From contig DGDD01000127.1 of the NCBI GenBank assembly GCA_002385265.1, positions 1 through 15,843 of the forward strand: a stretch of 15,843 bases of DNA, written 5' to 3'. Below, in pieces: positions 13,471 to 15,843 of this stretch (within the stretch, counting starts at the first letter, position 1; the number at the start of each line of letters is the position of its first letter). The notes beneath the pieces are model-generated. The model was not told the origin of the DNA, searched no databases, and saw only the letters and a list, made by a program, of their open reading frames with translations. The DNA is from Chitinophagaceae bacterium UBA3961. Its GTDB lineage: Bacteria; Bacteroidota; Bacteroidia; Chitinophagales; Chitinophagaceae. Both the position numbers and the translations under genes were made by a program.

Positions 13471-15843
13471 CTATTTTATCTTCTTTTGAAGTGCACTTCT
13501 TGATTCAGAGATTGTTTTTATACCATCTTTAGTCTCTACTTTAGTTCTTACAAGAACCCCTTCGGGATCATACTCATAAAAACTCGCAAAATTGTTTGCG
13601 TCCAATTCAGCTAACACACGTAGATTAATTGGATCGTAGACAAAGCTTTTAATATTTGAGTTAAAAGGATGGATTCTAAAATCATCAAAGTATAGCGTAC
13701 TGCCAGAGGTGTTGACAAAATTGACCTCCCCACTCACAGTTCCGTTCGGAACAGTAAATACACATTCATACTTCTGCCATCCATCGATTATAGAGCCGCT
13801 CGGCTTAAATACAGTCTCTTCCAATCCAAAGCTTCCATTGAATCGAAGTTTTATTTGGTTCTTGTTATAGCTTGATTCCTTACACGGAATTCCTCCAGAA
13901 GCATTACCACAGTTTTCTCGCACCCATACACTTAAAAGCATTTTTTTGCCAGGAATCAAACTAAACGTCGCTTTCCTCATACTGTCTGTTGCAGGGAAAG
14001 GAGTAGTATAGTTACAATTATTAATCAAGCTATAGCTTCTGAAAAACTGAATAGAATTGCTTGACGGGTATTTGGTATCGTAAACAGCAAACTTATCCTG
14101 CATCAGATAAACCCCGGCATTAGAATAATAATTACAAGCACCATTCGGAGTACAAGAGTAGTTAAATCTCTGGACAAGAAAATCAGCTTTTACAACATAT
14201 AAGCCTCTTGGCAAACAAAACTGTCGTGATTTAATATAACTCGTACCGCTTGTTGTTGAAGACAATGCCGTTCCCGTATAGACAATATTATTCACAGTAT
14301 CAGTAATAGTCAAGCTATTAAATAGTGGGAATGGCGCGTTTCCTGAGGGCGAATAAAATGAATTTGAAGACGAACTATTGAATGTATAATAGCCATCCTC
14401 CTTGATTTCCATATACTGCTTTGTTCTTATATAATAACTATAGTTGTATGTAGTAACTGTACTTGGGGTTACAGTATAATAGGAATTGGGGATATATGGT
14501 CCAACTGTATATTCAACTCCACCAAATGTACTACCGGTATTAAAGACAGTGCTTGCATCACTAAAAGATAATTTAGGGGTATTAGGAGCTGAAGTTTGAC
14601 CAGAAAAACTAGCACTCGACCAGGTCGAATCAATTGTGCCGCCGAGTGTGCCTTTTACCAATGCAGAACTAACAACATTAGAATTGTTCAAAGAAAAGTT
14701 ATCATATGTCGGTTGAACCGGTAAAGCTAATACGGATGTGCCCTCAACCCCCACCACATACTTACCCGTATGTGACTTGAAAGAGAGAGTATCGGTATTT
14801 ACTAATCTTAAATTCGTGGCCTTTAATATATCTATCGGCCTCACAACATTATTGAATTTCGTCCTATTTATTGATTCACCGTATTCATAGTCCTCGAATC
14901 CATCATAAGTAAATTCGTAATAGCGAGAATTACTCGCAAGAGCTAGAGGAAGGGTTTTGTTAAACCCATAAATCGCTGAACTGTAAATGCCCAATGCATC
15001 CATCGTTTCAATTTCCAACCCTTTTGAATTAATATGATTTAACTTACTATTCCAGACCCATTTTGAATTTGAAGTAATGGGGTATAAATTACTATTAACA
15101 TCGAATGCCCAGTATAAATTAAAACTATCTAAATACCCGTATAACAAAGTATTTGTAAGTGATAAGGTGTCTTTTTCTTTTCTTTTATTATAAAAAACCA
15201 GCGACCTGAAAGGCTTAAAATTCCCCAAAAGCCCCTTGACATAGGGATTAATACTCGGCTCTAGATTACCCGATTCATTTTCTGTATACATCAATCGACA
15301 CTCTGTTTCATCGAATACTACTTTAACCTTAGGCAAGATATCTTTTTCGGACAACCATTTTTCCTTATACTCAACTGCGCCTGAGTTTATAACTTTACTT
15401 GCATCATTGATAACTAAATAACCGGTTTGAATAGGATTCCCAGCACTGAGAACAGTCGCAACTTTTTCTCCTAATAAGTTACGTTTGCCGCTACGGATAA
15501 TCCGGACAACAGCCTTTCCAATATTTGCGAGTTTTCCTTGATCATCCATAAAATATAAGACCTTGTTCATATTTGTAAGCGATGTCGCATTTTTATTCTT
15601 ATCAACCACCCATAAACGCTTAACAAATGGAGACATAGCCAAATTTGAATTACAAGTAATCAAGGCATTATCTGCCGACTCAATATATAATTCATCACCA
15701 CTCTCCAAATGAACAGAATTCAAAGTACCTCCTACTAGTTGCCCATCCACAAACGAAGCGGAAGCATAGGTGCCAATATTTTTGTAAGCTGGCGCCATGC
15801 CACTATATGCCCAATGAGCAGGATAAGATGTCGAGTATAAAGC
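13471..15843 (-). CDS. Large RHS-associated protein with CBM-like domain and YD-like C-terminus (5' partial)
   Basis: At least 790 residues are encoded; the frame stays open through the right window edge, so the Met at 15798 is probably internal. Visible segments, counted from that Met: a block with SAIYGFNKTLPLALASNSRYY (about 270-290), FEDYEYGES and SHTGKYVV.G that I recall from large proteins encoded just before RHS genes in Bacteroidota; a region with GYYTFNSSSS and RGLYVVKADF (about 470-540); and a jelly-roll-like domain ending in GWQKYECVFTVPNG......STLYFDDFRIHPF (about 590-715), typical of CBM_4_9-like modules. The C-terminus (FVYDPINLRVLAELDANNFA, then FYEYDPEGVLVRTKVET) resembles the entry of an RHS/YD repeat. 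This suggests a partner or accessory of the RHS protein, possibly surface-binding. It heads the visible operon. Its full length and signal peptide lie outside the window. No enzyme motif is visible. Confidence 0.78.
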   Translation of the reverse strand, partial: ALYSTSYPAHWAYSGMAPAYKNIGTYASASFVDGQLVGGTLNSVHLESGDELYIESADNALITCNSNLAMSPFVKRLWVVDKNKNATSLTNMNKVLYFMDDQGKLANIGKAVVRIIRSGKRNLLGEKVATVLSAGNPIQTGYLVINDASKVINSGAVEYKEKWLSEKDILPKVKVVFDETECRLMYTENESGNLEPSINPYVKGLLGNFKPFRSLVFYNKRKEKDTLSLTNTLLYGYLDSFNLYWAFDVNSNLYPITSNSKWVWNSKLNHINSKGLEIETMDALGIYSSAIYGFNKTLPLALASNSRYYEFTYDGFEDYEYGESINRTKFNNVVRPIDILKATNLRLVNTDTLSFKSHTGKYVVGVEGTSVLALPVQPTYDNFSLNNSNVVSSALVKGTLGGTIDSTWSSASFSGQTSAPNTPKLSFSDASTVFNTGSTFGGVEYTVGPYIPNSYYTVTPSTVTTYNYSYYIRTKQYMEIKEDGYYTFNSSSSNSFYSPSGNAPFPLFNSLTITDTVNNIVYTGTALSSTTSGTSYIKSRQFCLPRGLYVVKADFLVQRFNYSCTPNGACNYYSNAGVYLMQDKFAVYDTKYPSSNSIQFFRSYSLINNCNYTTPFPATDSMRKATFSLIPGKKMLLSVWVRENCGNASGGIPCKESSYNKNQIKLRFNGSFGLEETVFKPSGSIIDGWQKYECVFTVPNGTVSGEVNFVNTSGSTLYFDDFRIHPFNSNIKSFVYDPINLRVLAELDANNFASFYEYDPEGVLVRTKVETKDGIKTISESRSALQKKIK

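Overview
The window comes from a member of the Bacteroidota, probably a Chitinophagaceae-like or related lineage. The evidence is AT-rich DNA, weak Shine-Dalgarno sequences, signal peptides ending in AQ or SQ, and a giant RHS/YD-repeat protein whose core ends in the RYGFNGKE...DYGMRIYD.RIGKFLSVDPL form common in this phylum. This is a polymorphic-toxin (RHS) locus. It has no rRNA, tRNA, CRISPR array or recognisable transposase, and no gene-free stretch longer than about 55 bases.

The right three quarters (about 2660-15843, minus strand) is one tightly packed gene run. In transcription order it holds: a secreted-type protein of at least 790 aa, cut by the right edge, with a carbohydrate-binding-like jelly roll and a YD-like C-terminus; two small proteins with signal peptides (270 and 205 aa); a 2989-aa RHS toxin with Ig-like repeats, a Cys-rich central region, YD repeats and a C-terminal GH-E (HNH/ENDO VII) nuclease; and a DUF2185/Imm33-type immunity protein. 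Spacings are 5, 1, 54 and 11 bases. The likely logic is that the upstream secreted proteins help present or assemble the RHS particle, the C-terminal nuclease is the warhead, and the last gene protects the producer.

The left part (1-1685, plus strand) holds the 3' end of a second RHS gene, open at the left edge. It carries an unrelated toxin tip that may be ADP-ribosyltransferase-like, followed after one base by a helical-repeat protein that is probably its immunity gene. Between the two toxin/immunity modules, on the minus strand, lie an XRE-family regulator gene broken by a single-base frameshift and a DUF4291 gene overlapping its stop.

The most interesting structural point is that the two RHS core ends form an inverted repeat (1-168 against 3905-4072, 155 of 168 bases identical by eye). 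They sit head-on around both toxin tips, both immunity genes and the XRE/DUF4291 pair. Recombination between these arms would exchange the toxin-immunity tips of two RHS genes. A 9-G tract near the start of the large RHS gene is a possible slippage switch.
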